Shown: positions 15,225-25,118, counted from the first letter of the stretch. The stretch is DNA of 64,000 bases from an uncultured Oscillospiraceae bacterium (GCA_944387065.1 CALXDM010000006.1:1-64000); one strand, 5' to 3'. Numbers and translations: made by a program. The notes: generated by a model from the sequence alone, not told the origin.

Positions 15225-16598
15225 ATGAACGATACCATTGCCGCCATCGCCACCGCCCTGGCCCCCGCCGCCATCGGCATCCTGCGCCTGTCCGGCCCGG
15301 ACTCCATCGCCGTGCTGGACCGGGTGTTCACCCCCACCCACGGCGCGCCTATGGCCCAGCGCCCCGACCGCACCCTGGTCTACGGCGCCCTCCGGGGCCC
15401 GGATGGGCAGGTGATCGACCACTGCCTGGCCACCGTCTCCCGCGCGCCCCACAGCTACACCGGGGAGGACACCGCCGAGCTGCAATGCCACGGCTCCCCC
15501 GTGGGGCTGACCCTGGGGCTGGAGGCCCTGTTTGCCGCCGGCGCCCGGCAGGCCCAGGCCGGGGAGTTCACCCGCCGGGCCTTCCTGGCCGGCAAGCTGG
15601 ACCTGACCCGCACCGAGGCCATCGCCGACCTCATCCACGCCGAGTCCGCCGCCGCCGTCGTCCAGGCCGCCGGCCAGCTGGGCGGGGCCCTGGCCGGGGC
15701 CATCGAGGAGGTCTACCAGTCCCTCACCGACCTGCTGGCCCACTTCCACGCGGTGCTGGACTACCCCGACGAGGACATCCAGCCCCTCCAGGCCGCCCAC
15801 ATCGCCGCCACCCTGGCCCAGACGGAGGACAGACTGGCACAGCTTGAAGGCAGTTACCGCCGGGGACGGGCGCTGGTGGAGGGGATCCCCTGCGCCATCA
15901 TCGGCCGGCCCAACGCGGGCAAATCCACTCTGTTTAACGCCCTGCTGGGCTATGACCGGGCCATCGTCACCCCCACCGCCGGCACCACCCGGGACACGGT
16001 GGAGGAACGGTCGCACCTGGGCGGGGTGCTGCTGCGGCTCATCGACACCGCCGGCCTGCGCCAGTCCGACGACCAGGCCGAGCAGCTGGGCATCCAGCGC
16101 AGCCACAGTGCGGCGGAGCGGGCGGAGCTGGCCCTGGCGGTGCTGGACGGCAGCGCCCCCCTGACACCGGAGGATCAGGAGGCGCTGGCCCTGGCCCTGC
16201 GCGCTCCCCGGTGCGTGGTCATCCTCAACAAAGCCGACCTGGCCGGGGACACCCCCACCGCGCCCCCCGGCCTTCCCGAAGGGACGCCGGTGGTCCGGCT
16301 GTCCGCCCTCACAGGGGCGGGGATGGGCGGGCTGGAGCGGACGATACAGGCCCTCTTCCCTGCGGATCCGGGGCTGCGCCCCGGCTGTCTGCTCACCAAC
16401 GCCCGCCAGGCCCAAGCCGCTCGGCAGGCCCGGCAGGCGGTGGGCCGGGCCGGACAAGCCCTGGGGGAGGGGCTACCCCCCGACGCGGTGCTCTCCGACG
16501 TGGAGCTGGCCCTGGCCGCCCTGGGGGAGCTCACCGGCCGAGTGGTGCGGGATGACGTCACCGCCCGCATTTTCCAGCGCTTTTGCGTGGGCAAGTAA
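15225..16598 (+). CDS. mnmE: tRNA uridine-5-carboxymethylaminomethyl(34) synthesis GTPase MnmE
   Basis: 457 residues. The N-terminal folate-binding domain starts DTIAAIATALAPAAIGILRLSG. The G domain has GRPNAGKST (about 225-233), TAGTTRD, DTAGL and NKAD. The protein ends FCVGK, the C(I/L/V)GK tail with the catalytic Cys. With MnmG it modifies U34 of certain tRNAs; mnmG is not in this window. The ATG at 15225 follows GAGGTGA. The upstream open frame is rejected because it runs through the promoter. Confidence 0.95.
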   Translation: MNDTIAAIATALAPAAIGILRLSGPDSIAVLDRVFTPTHGAPMAQRPDRTLVYGALRGPDGQVIDHCLATVSRAPHSYTGEDTAELQCHGSPVGLTLGLEALFAAGARQAQAGEFTRRAFLAGKLDLTRTEAIADLIHAESAAAVVQAAGQLGGALAGAIEEVYQSLTDLLAHFHAVLDYPDEDIQPLQAAHIAATLAQTEDRLAQLEGSYRRGRALVEGIPCAIIGRPNAGKSTLFNALLGYDRAIVTPTAGTTRDTVEERSHLGGVLLRLIDTAGLRQSDDQAEQLGIQRSHSAAERAELALAVLDGSAPLTPEDQEALALALRAPRCVVILNKADLAGDTPTAPPGLPEGTPVVRLSALTGAGMGGLERTIQALFPADPGLRPGCLLTNARQAQAARQARQAVGRAGQALGEGLPPDAVLSDVELALAALGELTGRVVRDDVTARIFQRFCVGK

Positions 16599-16630
16599 AA
16601 GAGAAGGCCCCTCCGGTGGCCTGCTCTTTT
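16597..16630. terminator. Bidirectional terminator between mnmE and mutS
   Basis: AAAAGAG...GGCC pairs with GGCC...CTCTTTT, giving A/T runs on both sides for the convergent genes. Confidence 0.75.
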
Positions 16631-19257
16631 CACAGCTTCTGCTTGAGCTCATACAGCAGATTTAGCGCCTCCAAGGGCGTTAAGGTTTCCACGGCCGTGG
16701 CCCGCAGCGTGTCCAGCACCTGCGCCCCCGCCATATCCCCCAGGGAGAGCTGATCGTCCTGAGGCCGCGCCTCCGGAGTCCGGGGGGCAGGCCCTCCCTG
16801 GGCCTCCAGCTGGGCTAGAACCTCCCGGGCCCGCCGGATCACCCAGTCGGGCGCGCCGGCCAGCTGGGCCACCTCGATGCCATAGCTCTGATCCGCCCCG
16901 CCGGGCACCAACTTGCGCAGGAACACCACATCGCCCTCCCGCTTCTTGGCGGCAATGTGATAATTCTTTACCCCCTGGATTTCCTGCTCCACCTCCGTCA
17001 GCTCGTGGTAATGGGTGGCAAACAGCGTCTTGGCCCCCAGCCGCTTCCTGTCCGCGCAGAACTCCAGCACTGCCCGGGCGATGGACATCCCGTCGTAGGT
17101 GGAGGTGCCCCGACCGATCTCGTCCAGGATGAGCAGGCTGTCCGCCGTGGCCTGGCGCAGCATCTGGGCCACCTCGGTCATCTCCACCATAAAGGTGGAC
17201 TGCCCGGCCCCCAGGTCGTCGGATGCGCCAATGCGGGTGAACACCCGGTCCACCACCCCGATGCGGGCCGAGCGGGCCGGGACATAGGCGCCCATCTGGG
17301 CCATGAGCACGATGAGGGCCACCTGGCGCATATAGGTGGATTTGCCCGCCATGTTGGGCCCTGTGAGGATGGCCAGCCGGTTCTCCGCTGCGTCCATCTG
17401 GGTGTCGTTTGGTACGAACAGGCTGTCCTTGCGCATCCGCTCCACCACCGGGTGGCGGCCCTCCCGGATCTGGATGACCCCGCTGCCGTCCACCTGGGGC
17501 CGGCAGTAATCGCAGTCCACCGCCACGGCGGCAAAGGAGCGCAGCACGTCCAGCACCCCCACCCCCGCCGCCGCCCGCTGTACCTGGCGCACCTGGCCGG
17601 CGGCCTGCTCCCGCAGCTGGCAGAACAGCTGGTACTCCAGGGCGGTGATCCGGCTTCTGGCCGACAGGATGTCGTGCTCCAGGTCCTTCAACTCCTGGGT
17701 GATGAAGCGCTCGCAGTTGCTCAGGGTCTGCTTTCGGATGTAGTCGGGGGGCACCAGGTCATAGTTGGCCTTGGACACCTCGATGTAATAGCCAAAGACC
17801 TTGTTATAGCTCACCTTCAGGTTCTTGATGCCGGTGCGCTCCCGCTCCCGCCCCTCCAGGGCCAGCACCGCGTCCGCCCCGTGCTCCACCAGGTCCCGCA
17901 GCCGGTCCACCTCCGGGTCGTATCCCGGGCGGATGAAGCCCCCCTCCCGGATTGTAAAGGGCAGCTTGTGCCCCTCATCCTCGTCCAGGATGGCCCCGTC
18001 GATGCTGGCTTGGAGCTGCTCCAGGCCGGACAGGCTGTCCGCCGCCTGGGCCAGCAGAGCGCCGGGCAGCTCTTGGGTGTGGGCCAGCAGGGCGGGCAGC
18101 ACCCCCAGGCCCTGGGCCAGCTGCTTCATGTCCCGGGCGTTGGCGCTGCCATAGACCACCTTGCCGATCAGCCGCTCCAGGTCGGGCACCTGGCGCAAGG
18201 TGAGGGCCAGCTCCTCCCGGGCTACGGTGTGCTCCACCAGGGCGGCCACCGCGTCCTGCCGCAGAGCAATGTCCACCGGGTCCCGCAGGGGCCGCTCCAC
18301 CCAGTCGCGGATCATCCGGTGCCCCATGGCCGTCCGGGTCCGGTCCAGCACCCACAGCAGGGAGCCCTTCTTCTCCTGGCCCCGCAGGGTCTCGGTGAGC
18401 TCCAGGTTGCGCCGGGCGGTGAGGTCCAGCTCCATATACCGCCCCTCCGACTCCTCCAGCACCAGGGGGCCCAGATGGCTCAGGTCGGTCTTTTGGGTCT
18501 GGGCCAGGTAGTCGGCCAGCGCCCCCGCCGCCCGCAGCCCCAGCTCCCGCCGGCTCCCCGCCTGGGGCAGGGCCTGGTCCGGCTGCCACAGGCCGCAGGC
18601 GGCCAGCGCCTGCGCCCCCTGGTCGGGCTGGAAGACGCCGTCCTGCCCCGTCTGGCACAGGCAGCTCAACCGGTCCCGGAGAAAGCGTACCAGCGCCTCC
18701 TGGGCTGCGGCGGCGGGGGAGAGGATGGCCTCGCTGGGCGACCAGGCGGACAGCTGGTTGAGCAGCTTGGTCAGGGCCTGCCCCCCCTGGAAGGCACAGG
18801 CGGCAAACTGCCCGGTGGACAGGTCGCACCGGGCCAGGGCATAATCCTGTCCGTCGTAGTAGACCGCACAGAGGAAGTTGTTGCGGCTCTCGTCCAGCAT
18901 CACGTCGTCCATGGCGGTGCCGGGGGTGACGATGCGCACGATGTCCCGCTCCACCAACCCTTTTGCCGCGGCCGGATCCTCCATCTGCTCACAGATGGCC
19001 ACCTTATAGCCCCGCTTGATCAGCCGGGCGATATAGCTCTGGGCGGAGTGGTAGGGCACCCCGCACATGGGCACCCGCTCACCCTCGGGCTTGTTCCGGT
19101 CCCGGGTGGTGAGGGTGAGGCCCAACTCCTCGGCGCCGATCTTGGCGTCCTCGTGAAACATCTCGTAAAAATCCCCCAGCCGGAAGAAAAGCAGACAGCC
19201 TGGGTTCTCCTGCTTCATCTTCAGGTACTGGCGCATCATGGGGGTCAGTTCAGCCAT
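16630..19257 (-). CDS. mutS: DNA mismatch repair protein MutS
   Basis: 875 residues. The N-terminal mismatch-binding domain contains the Phe-x-Glu motif (FYEMF, about 31-35). The C-terminal ATPase shows Walker A GPNMAGKSTY (about 611-620), Walker B LLILDEIGRGTST and the signature ATHYHELT. It recognises base mismatches and recruits MutL (8993-10897). It is the last gene of the leftward zapA-U32-maf-mreC-mutS run, 45 bp after mreC. GAGAGGAC lies upstream of the ATG. Confidence 0.97.
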   Translation of the reverse strand: MAELTPMMRQYLKMKQENPGCLLFFRLGDFYEMFHEDAKIGAEELGLTLTTRDRNKPEGERVPMCGVPYHSAQSYIARLIKRGYKVAICEQMEDPAAAKGLVERDIVRIVTPGTAMDDVMLDESRNNFLCAVYYDGQDYALARCDLSTGQFAACAFQGGQALTKLLNQLSAWSPSEAILSPAAAAQEALVRFLRDRLSCLCQTGQDGVFQPDQGAQALAACGLWQPDQALPQAGSRRELGLRAAGALADYLAQTQKTDLSHLGPLVLEESEGRYMELDLTARRNLELTETLRGQEKKGSLLWVLDRTRTAMGHRMIRDWVERPLRDPVDIALRQDAVAALVEHTVAREELALTLRQVPDLERLIGKVVYGSANARDMKQLAQGLGVLPALLAHTQELPGALLAQAADSLSGLEQLQASIDGAILDEDEGHKLPFTIREGGFIRPGYDPEVDRLRDLVEHGADAVLALEGRERERTGIKNLKVSYNKVFGYYIEVSKANYDLVPPDYIRKQTLSNCERFITQELKDLEHDILSARSRITALEYQLFCQLREQAAGQVRQVQRAAAGVGVLDVLRSFAAVAVDCDYCRPQVDGSGVIQIREGRHPVVERMRKDSLFVPNDTQMDAAENRLAILTGPNMAGKSTYMRQVALIVLMAQMGAYVPARSARIGVVDRVFTRIGASDDLGAGQSTFMVEMTEVAQMLRQATADSLLILDEIGRGTSTYDGMSIARAVLEFCADRKRLGAKTLFATHYHELTEVEQEIQGVKNYHIAAKKREGDVVFLRKLVPGGADQSYGIEVAQLAGAPDWVIRRAREVLAQLEAQGGPAPRTPEARPQDDQLSLGDMAGAQVLDTLRATAVETLTPLEALNLLYELKQKL

Positions 19258-19302
19258 GGGGCGGTCACGTCCTCTCTCTTTTAACCTACCGCGGCACGCG
19301 CC

Positions 19303-20139
19303 TTATCCCTCGGCGCCGAAATCGGTGATCACATATACATAGCGCACCCGCTCCAGGTCGGCCGCCGGCTCCACCTGGGCGTAGCGGCTCACCCCATCGG
19401 CCTCCGTGAACAGCCCCGTGACGCTGCCCACCACCAGGCCCGCCGGATACACCTGACCCAGGCCGGAGGTGACCACCTGATCCCCGGACACCAGCTGGGC
19501 CTCCTCGGGCAGGTAGGACAGCTTGAGCTGCCCGTCCAGCATCAGGGTGAAGTCCCCCTCCAGGATGGCGGTGTCATCGGTGCGGGCCACCCGCCCGCCC
19601 AGCTCCACGTCAGGGTCCAGCACGGTGTCCACCAGGGCCCAGGTGCCCCCCACCTCGCTGACCACCCCCACCAGGTTGCCGTACTGGTCCACCACGCAGT
19701 CACCCTGCTCCACCCCGTCCACCGAGCCCTTGTCGATGGTCAGATTGGCCTGCCAGTTGTCCGAGGTGCGGCGGGTGACCTGGGCGTCCTCATAGGCAAA
19801 CTCGGGCCGCTCCTCAGCCAGCCCCAGCAGCTCCTCCAGACGCTGGTTCTCCCGGATGGCGTCCTGATACTCCCGCTCCAGCTCCTCCAGCTCAGCGATG
19901 CGCTGGCGCAGCTCCTCGTTGGTCTGCTCCAGCGCGTCGTATCGGAAGGCCCGGTCATACCGCTCCTGGGTCCAGGCGGCCACCGCCGAGGAGGCGGCGC
20001 GGAAGGGGGTGGAGACCAGCTCCACCAGGCCGGTCAGCGGGTTGAACCCCAGGATGGAGGACCCCACCCCCACCACCGCCGCCAGCAGCGCCGCGATGAG
20101 CACCAGAAGCAGCCCATTGTCATGAAAAAATCGCTTCAT
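19303..20139 (-). CDS. mreC: Rod shape-determining protein MreC
   Basis: 278 residues. One N-terminal membrane helix (LLLVLIAALLAAVVGVG, about 10-27) is followed by a coiled coil (about 65-105, EELRQRIAELEELEREYQD) and a beta-rich periplasmic-side domain with YGNLVGVVSEVG and VTSGLGQVYPAGL, typical MreC landmarks. MreC scaffolds the elongasome in cell-wall synthesis. mreB and mreD are not adjacent; mutS follows directly. GGAAGGAGG precedes the ATG. Confidence 0.92.
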   Translation of the reverse strand: MKRFFHDNGLLLVLIAALLAAVVGVGSSILGFNPLTGLVELVSTPFRAASSAVAAWTQERYDRAFRYDALEQTNEELRQRIAELEELEREYQDAIRENQRLEELLGLAEERPEFAYEDAQVTRRTSDNWQANLTIDKGSVDGVEQGDCVVDQYGNLVGVVSEVGGTWALVDTVLDPDVELGGRVARTDDTAILEGDFTLMLDGQLKLSYLPEEAQLVSGDQVVTSGLGQVYPAGLVVGSVTGLFTEADGVSRYAQVEPAADLERVRYVYVITDFGAEG

Positions 20140-20157
20140 GCCGCCTCCTTCCCGCCC

Positions 20158-20742
20158 TCAGCGGCACGCCAAGGCCAGCAGGTCCACCCCAAATCCCGCC
20201 AGCATCTGGCCCAGGCGGTATAGCGGCAGGCCCATCACGTTGTAGTAATCTCCCTGGATGCCCGACACCAGCAGCGCCCCCAGCCCCTGGATGCCGTAGG
20301 CCCCCGCTTTGTCCATGGGCTCCCCGGTGGCGATGTAGCGGGTGATCTCCTCCGGCTCCAGCGGCCGGAAGGCAACGGTGGTCACCTCGTGCCCGGTGGC
20401 CTCCCGGCCGCCCTGGAGCAGGGTGAGGCCGGTGTACACCTCGTGTCGGTTGCCCGACAGGGCGGACAGCATGGAGAAGGCGTCCTGCTCCGTCTTGGGC
20501 TTGCCCAGCACCGCCCCATCCAACGCCACCACCGTGTCCGCCGCCAGGATCAGGCCCTGCCCGGACACCTGCCGGGCCACCGCCCGGGCCTTGCGTAGGC
20601 TCAGCTCCTCCACCAGCCGGGCGGGGGAGGGGCTGCCCTCCACCCCCTCGTCCACGTCGGGGGAGACGGCTTTGAAGTTCAGCCCCATCTGTTCCAGCAG
20701 CGCCCTGCGCCGGGGGGACTGGGAGGCCAAAATTAGCTCCAC
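20158..20742 (-). CDS. maf: Maf family nucleotide pyrophosphatase
   Basis: 194 residues from a GTG start. ELILASQSPRRRALLEQMG is the Maf N-terminal signature, followed by ADTVVALDG and GDYYNVMGLPLYRL near the C-terminus. Maf proteins hydrolyse non-canonical or canonical NTPs to the monophosphates and limit misincorporation; some affect septum formation. AAGGAGGA lies eight bases upstream of the GTG at 20742. Upstream in-frame ATGs (20763, 20805) lie before or within this ribosome binding site and are rejected. It is in the zapA-to-mutS run. Confidence 0.9.
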   Translation of the reverse strand: MELILASQSPRRRALLEQMGLNFKAVSPDVDEGVEGSPSPARLVEELSLRKARAVARQVSGQGLILAADTVVALDGAVLGKPKTEQDAFSMLSALSGNRHEVYTGLTLLQGGREATGHEVTTVAFRPLEPEEITRYIATGEPMDKAGAYGIQGLGALLVSGIQGDYYNVMGLPLYRLGQMLAGFGVDLLALACR

Positions 20743-20823
20743 AGGATGTTCCTCCTTCCACATGGGCCGCCCCGCCGAGTAGGGGAGAGGGGCCCTGCCT
20801 GCCACGGTTCCCGCCCGGGCCGG

Positions 20824-22908
20824 TCACTCCACATCCCGGTAGTACAGCCCCCGGGTGTAGTTGTTGGGCGTGTAGCTGCCCACCCCCCGGTACCGCTCCA
20901 GCACCCGGGCGCACTCCAGGGCGTTCTCGGTGGTGAAGCTCAGCCGGATGGCCCACAGCCCCGCCCGGCGGTAGTCCTGGGCCTTGTCGGCCAGGAACAG
21001 CTTGTTGGCGTTGAAGATCTCGTTGCGGCAGCCAAAGGCCCGCAGCACCGGGAACTGCACGCCCTTCCGGTCGGTGAGGGTGTTGACGTTGGCGCACACG
21101 CACTTGCCAAACTGATTCTTGATGACGCAGTTTTCGGTGATCATCAGGGGCAGGCGGCCGTAGGCAAGCAGCTCGGTATCCACCGCCTTGGACAGGTCCC
21201 GGATCTGAGCCAGCTTCAGCTCAAAGGAGGCGGTGAGGGAGACAAAGCCCATGCGCTTATACTCCTTGGCAGCCTGGCTGTTGAACACCTGCAGGCCAAA
21301 GTCCCCCCGCAGGGCCATGCCCGTCTGCCGGGCCGGCTCCACCATGCCCAGGTTACCCACCAAGGCCTGGGTGACCCCCAGGGCCCGGCACCGCTCCAGC
21401 ATCTCCCGCAGCTGGTCCAACTCCCGGTCAAAGCACACCCGGGGCAAGACGGCAGCCACCGGGACGTCCCGCTCCTGGGCCTGCTCGACCTGCCCAGGGT
21501 GGGCGCTAATCTCCTCCACCGGCAGGTAGAGCAGGTCGGGCTTTTGCTTGAGCAGCTCAAAGCTGAGCTGGTCGGCCCGGCGCAGGGACAGGTTCAGTTT
21601 GGGCTCCTGCCGGGGGTTTCCATACCTGGCGCCCACCTTATAAGGATTGTGCCGGCGGCGGGGCAGCGCCGTGCGCTGCTGGGACAGCTCGTCCAGCACC
21701 TGGCGGCGCAGGGCGTTGAGCGCCGACAGGGGGACGGCCAGCCCGTCGGCCACCAGGCTGCGCACCCCCGCGCAGCGGTAGGGGGTGCCGCCGGTCTTGG
21801 CCAACTGGCCCTCCACGTCCCCCTCGGTCACCGCCCGGGTCCGGGCCAGCTCGGGCAAGGGCCCCGCCGCGGTGGCCACCCGGCCGCAGTCGTCCTCCAC
21901 TCCCACCTGTACCGGCTCGCCGGGGCGGATCATGGCGTAAAAGGTCACCGGGACGCCCGGCCCCTCCCCCTTTTCGTAGGCGGCCCGGGCCTGGGCAAAG
22001 AGCTGCTTGGGCTCCGGTTCCTTCTCCCGCACCCCGAACATCTCGGGGCCCAGGCTTCCGGTGAAGTACCCGTCGGTAAAGCCCTGCCGGGAGAAGGCCG
22101 CACGCAGCTGGTCCAGCTCCTCCCGGGTGGGTTCCCGCCCTTCCCGCAGGGCGTCGGCATACACCTTGGTCACCACCCAGACGTATTCCGCCCGCTTCAT
22201 TCGGCCCTCGATCTTGGCGCTGGCCACCCCCATCCGCTCCAGCTCCTGCAGATGGCCGGCCAGGGACATATCCTTCAGGGACAGGGGGTGGCCCTCCGCC
22301 GGGCCGTCCCCCCAGCCGTAGGGCAGGCGGCAGGTCTGGGCGCACACACCCCGGTTGCCGCTGCGCCCGCCGATGGCGCTGGACATGAAGCACTGGCCGG
22401 AGTGGCACATACACATGGCCCCGTGGATGAAGGTCTCGATCTCGATGGGGGCGTGGGCGCACAGGTACTCCAGGTCCGCCCGCCCCAGCTCCCGGGCCGC
22501 CACCACCCGGCTGATGCCCAGGTCTGCGGCGGCCTTCACCCCGTCCAGGTTGTGGATGGACATCTGGGTGGAGGCGTGGACCGGCAGGTCTGGGGCCACC
22601 TGGCGCAGCATCCGCACCACCCCCAGGTCCTGGGCGATCACCGCGTCCATCCCCAGCTGGGAGGCGGTGGTCGCCTGTTCGGCCGCCTGCTCCATCTCCC
22701 GGTCGGACACCAGGGTGTTCAGGGTCAGGTACAGCCGCACCCCCCGCAGGTGGCAGTAGGAGACGGCCTGGGCCAGCTCTTCCCGTGTGAAATTTTTCGC
22801 GTTGCGCCGGGCGTTGAAGCTCCCAAAGCCCAGATAGACCGCGTTGGCGCCGGCGCACACCGCCGCGCGCACCGCCTCGGGGCTTCCCGCCGGGGAGAGG
22901 ATCTCCAT
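20824..22908 (-). CDS. Peptidase U32 family protein (RNA hydroxylation type)
   Basis: 694 residues, a long U32 protein. It begins MEILSPAGSPEAVRAAV, the family start, and carries GANAVYLG, a Cys-rich segment CMCHSGQCFMSS...CAQTCRLPY (about 165-200) and KIEGRMKRAEYV. The C-terminal half resembles the collagenase-like/DUF3656 extension. Characterised members (TrhP, RlhA) take part in prephenate-dependent hydroxylation of tRNA or rRNA and bind an Fe-S cluster through the Cys residues; older annotation is collagenase-like protease. Which RNA is modified here cannot be told. GGAGAG precedes the ATG. Confidence 0.85.
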   Translation of the reverse strand: MEILSPAGSPEAVRAAVCAGANAVYLGFGSFNARRNAKNFTREELAQAVSYCHLRGVRLYLTLNTLVSDREMEQAAEQATTASQLGMDAVIAQDLGVVRMLRQVAPDLPVHASTQMSIHNLDGVKAAADLGISRVVAARELGRADLEYLCAHAPIEIETFIHGAMCMCHSGQCFMSSAIGGRSGNRGVCAQTCRLPYGWGDGPAEGHPLSLKDMSLAGHLQELERMGVASAKIEGRMKRAEYVWVVTKVYADALREGREPTREELDQLRAAFSRQGFTDGYFTGSLGPEMFGVREKEPEPKQLFAQARAAYEKGEGPGVPVTFYAMIRPGEPVQVGVEDDCGRVATAAGPLPELARTRAVTEGDVEGQLAKTGGTPYRCAGVRSLVADGLAVPLSALNALRRQVLDELSQQRTALPRRRHNPYKVGARYGNPRQEPKLNLSLRRADQLSFELLKQKPDLLYLPVEEISAHPGQVEQAQERDVPVAAVLPRVCFDRELDQLREMLERCRALGVTQALVGNLGMVEPARQTGMALRGDFGLQVFNSQAAKEYKRMGFVSLTASFELKLAQIRDLSKAVDTELLAYGRLPLMITENCVIKNQFGKCVCANVNTLTDRKGVQFPVLRAFGCRNEIFNANKLFLADKAQDYRRAGLWAIRLSFTTENALECARVLERYRGVGSYTPNNYTRGLYYRDVE

Positions 22909-22961
22909 GTGCTCTCCGCTTCCTTCCTGGATTCTGATGTACTCGTTGGGCCCCGGGCCGC

Positions 22962-23276
22962 TTACTTCCTCTGCTGCAGCTTAAAAATCTCCCGCTTGGC
23001 CTCGCTCAGCTCCAGCTTCTGCTTGGCCGACTCCTCCAGCAGCTCCTTGATCTGCCGGCGCAGGTTCTCCGCGGCCTGCTGCTCCTTAAAGCGCTCGTCG
23101 GCGATGTTCAGCGCGGTGAGCACAGCGCAGTCCACCATGGCCATGCCAGCCTGGCCGGCAGTCTGGGCCAGCTTCTCGTCCACATAGGCGGCCACCCGCT
23201 GGACATACTCCTGATCCTCGGCCGCAAGCAGGGTGTACTGCCTGCCCTGGACGGTGACGGTGATTCTGTTTTGCAT
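22962..23276 (-). CDS. zapA: Cell division protein ZapA
   Basis: 104 residues. QNRITVTVQGRQYTL starts the ZapA beta-hairpin domain, then VQRVAAYVDEKLAQ and a C-terminal coiled coil (about 60-104). ZapA binds and bundles FtsZ at the Z ring. The ATG at 23276 is preceded by GGGAGGG at good spacing; the longer upstream frame crosses the promoter. A -10 TATACT lies at 23309-23314, with a poor -35. It is the first gene of the leftward run ending with mutS. Confidence 0.85.
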   Translation of the reverse strand: MQNRITVTVQGRQYTLLAAEDQEYVQRVAAYVDEKLAQTAGQAGMAMVDCAVLTALNIADERFKEQQAAENLRRQIKELLEESAKQKLELSEAKREIFKLQQRK

Positions 23277-23386
23277 GGCTGACCCTCCCAAAATTTTTGT
23301 TGCCTTACAGTATAACACAAACCTTTGAAAAAGGGAACGAGAAAATCTCCGGCCCCACCCCCCCGGCCCCCCGGCACTTTTGCCCA

Positions 23387-23415
23387 TTGACGGCCCCCTG
23401 TTTTGGTGATAGAAT
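23387..23415 (+). promoter_or_regulatory. Sigma-A promoter of glyS
   Basis: -35 TTGACG (23387-23392), 17-bp spacer, -10 TAGAAT (23410-23415). The transcript should start near 23422 and enter the T-box leader. Confidence 0.75.
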
Positions 23416-23421
23416 GCCCTT

Positions 23422-23658
23422 GATAAAAGGCATGGACCGGGAGGAGTACCCGTTCCGTCCGGGCGCAGAGAGGGGCCGGCTGGTGCAAGGCCCACCCGGG
23501 CGGCGGCGAAGGGCGCCCGGGAGCCGCGGGCAGGCAATGGCCCGCCGGGCCGTCCCGCCGTTACCCGGGGCGTGGAGCGCGCATCCCCCGGATGCGAATT
23601 CAGGTGGAACCGCGGATTGCATGATTCGCCCTGAGCCAAACCGGCTCGGGGCGTTTTT
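23422..23658 (+). promoter_or_regulatory. Glycine T-box leader of glyS
   Basis: The T-box core AGGTGGAACCGCGG lies at 23602-23615, and a terminator stem (CGCCCTGAGCC / GGCTCGGGGCG, 23627-23653) is followed by TTTTT. A GC-rich Stem I lies upstream; GGC at about 23512-23514, after GAA, is a plausible Gly specifier. Uncharged tRNA-Gly would stabilise the antiterminator and allow glyS expression. The specifier assignment is inferred from position and from the downstream gene. Confidence 0.85.
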
Positions 23659-23696
23659 CTTCCTGGGCCGAACCAAGCGGAAAGGACTGTGCCGAC

Positions 23697-25118
23697 ATGA
23701 AAAACACGGAAAAGACCATGGAGCAGATCGTCAACCTATGCAAGGGCCGGGGCTTCATCTTCGCCGGCAGCGAGATCTACGGCGGCTTGGCCAACACCTG
23801 GGACTACGGCCCCCTGGGCGTGGAGCTGAAGAACAACGTCAAGCGGGCCTGGTGGAAGAAGTTCGTCCAGGAAAACCCCTACAACGTGGGGCTGGACGCG
23901 GCCATCCTCATGAATCCCCAGGTGTGGGTGGCCTCCGGCCATGTGGGCGGCTTCTCCGACCCGCTGATGGATTGCAAGGAGTGTCACGAGCGCTTCCGGG
24001 CCGACAAGGTGATCGAGGACTGGTGCCAGGCCAACCAATTTGACCTGGGCCACAGCGTGGACGCTATGAGCCAGCAGGAGATGAAGGACTTTGTGGCCCA
24101 GCACGCCATCCCCTGTCCCACCTGCGGCCAGCACAACTGGACGGACATCCGCCAGTTCAACCTGATGTTCAAAACCTTCCAGGGCGTCACAGAGGAGGCC
24201 AAGAACACCGTCTACCTGCGCCCGGAGACCGCCCAGGGCATCTTCGTCAACTTCCAGAACGTGCAGCGCACCACCCGGCGCAAGTTGCCCTTCGGGGTCT
24301 GCCAGGTGGGCAAGAGCTTCCGCAACGAGATCACCCCGGGCAACTTCACCTTCCGCACCCGGGAGTTTGAGCAGATGGAGCTGGAGTTCTTCTGCCAGCC
24401 GGGCACCGAGCTGGAGTGGTTCGCCTATTGGAAGGACTTCTGCCACCAGTGGCTGCTGGGTCTGGGCATGAAGGCGGAAAACCTGCGCCTGCGGGATCAC
24501 GAGCCCGAGGAGCTCAGCCACTACTCCAACGCCACCACCGACTTCGAGTTCGTCTTCCCCTTTGGCTGGGGAGAGCTGTGGGGGGTGGCCAGCCGCACCA
24601 ACTTTGACCTGAACGCCCATCAGACCACCTCGGGCAAGGATATGACCTATTACGATCAGGAGAAAAACGAGCACTATATCCCATATGTTATCGAGCCCTC
24701 CCTGGGGGCCGACCGGGTGACCCTGGCCTTCCTGGTGGACGCCTATGACGAGGAAGTGGTGGACGCGGACAAGCAGGACGTGCGCACCGTGCTGCGCCTG
24801 CACCCCGCCCTGGCCCCCTACAAGGCGGCGGTGCTCCCCCTGTCCAAAAAGCTGGGGGACAAGGCCCGGGAGATCCAGTCCATGCTGTCCAAGCACTTCA
24901 TGGTGGACTATGACGACGCCGGCTCCATCGGCAAGCGCTACCGCCGCCAGGACGAGATCGGCACCCCCTACTGCGTGACAGTGGACTTTCAGACCGTGGG
25001 CTCCGACACGGAGGCGGCCGACCACGCCGTCACCATCCGGGACCGGGACTCCATGGAACAGGTGCGCGTGCCCATCGACCAGCTGAAAACCTGGCTGGAC
25101 GAGAAGCTGGCGTACTAA
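23697..25118 (+). CDS. glyS: Glycine--tRNA ligase, single-chain alpha2 type
   Basis: 473 residues. Class II synthetase motifs are visible: [22 protein letters not shown] at the N-terminus, motif 2 region [11 protein letters not shown] and [10 protein letters not shown], motif 3 region [10 protein letters not shown] (about 340). A cluster with CPTCG (about 141) fits an insertion seen in this family. It charges tRNA-Gly. This is the eukaryote-like homodimer rather than the GlyQ/GlyS tetramer. It is controlled by the T-box upstream and followed after 78 bp by the split transketolase genes. Confidence 0.96.
   Translation: MKNTEKTMEQIVNLCKGRGFIFAGSEIYGGLANTWDYGPLGVELKNNVKRAWWKKFVQENPYNVGLDAAILMNPQVWVASGHVGGFSDPLMDCKECHERFRADKVIEDWCQANQFDLGHSVDAMSQQEMKDFVAQHAIPCPTCGQHNWTDIRQFNLMFKTFQGVTEEAKNTVYLRPETAQGIFVNFQNVQRTTRRKLPFGVCQVGKSFRNEITPGNFTFRTREFEQMELEFFCQPGTELEWFAYWKDFCHQWLLGLGMKAENLRLRDHEPEELSHYSNATTDFEFVFPFGWGELWGVASRTNFDLNAHQTTSGKDMTYYDQEKNEHYIPYVIEPSLGADRVTLAFLVDAYDEEVVDADKQDVRTVLRLHPALAPYKAAVLPLSKKLGDKAREIQSMLSKHFMVDYDDAGSIGKRYRRQDEIGTPYCVTVDFQTVGSDTEAADHAVTIRDRDSMEQVRVPIDQLKTWLDEKLAY

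Noticed and set aside
16957..19284. A 775-codon plus-strand open frame
   Set aside because: Antisense to mutS. Composition shows it to be a codon-bias shadow.
23297..24043. A plus-strand frame covering the glyS leader
   Set aside because: The stretch is a T-box leader with terminator; the frame then continues out of phase into glyS.
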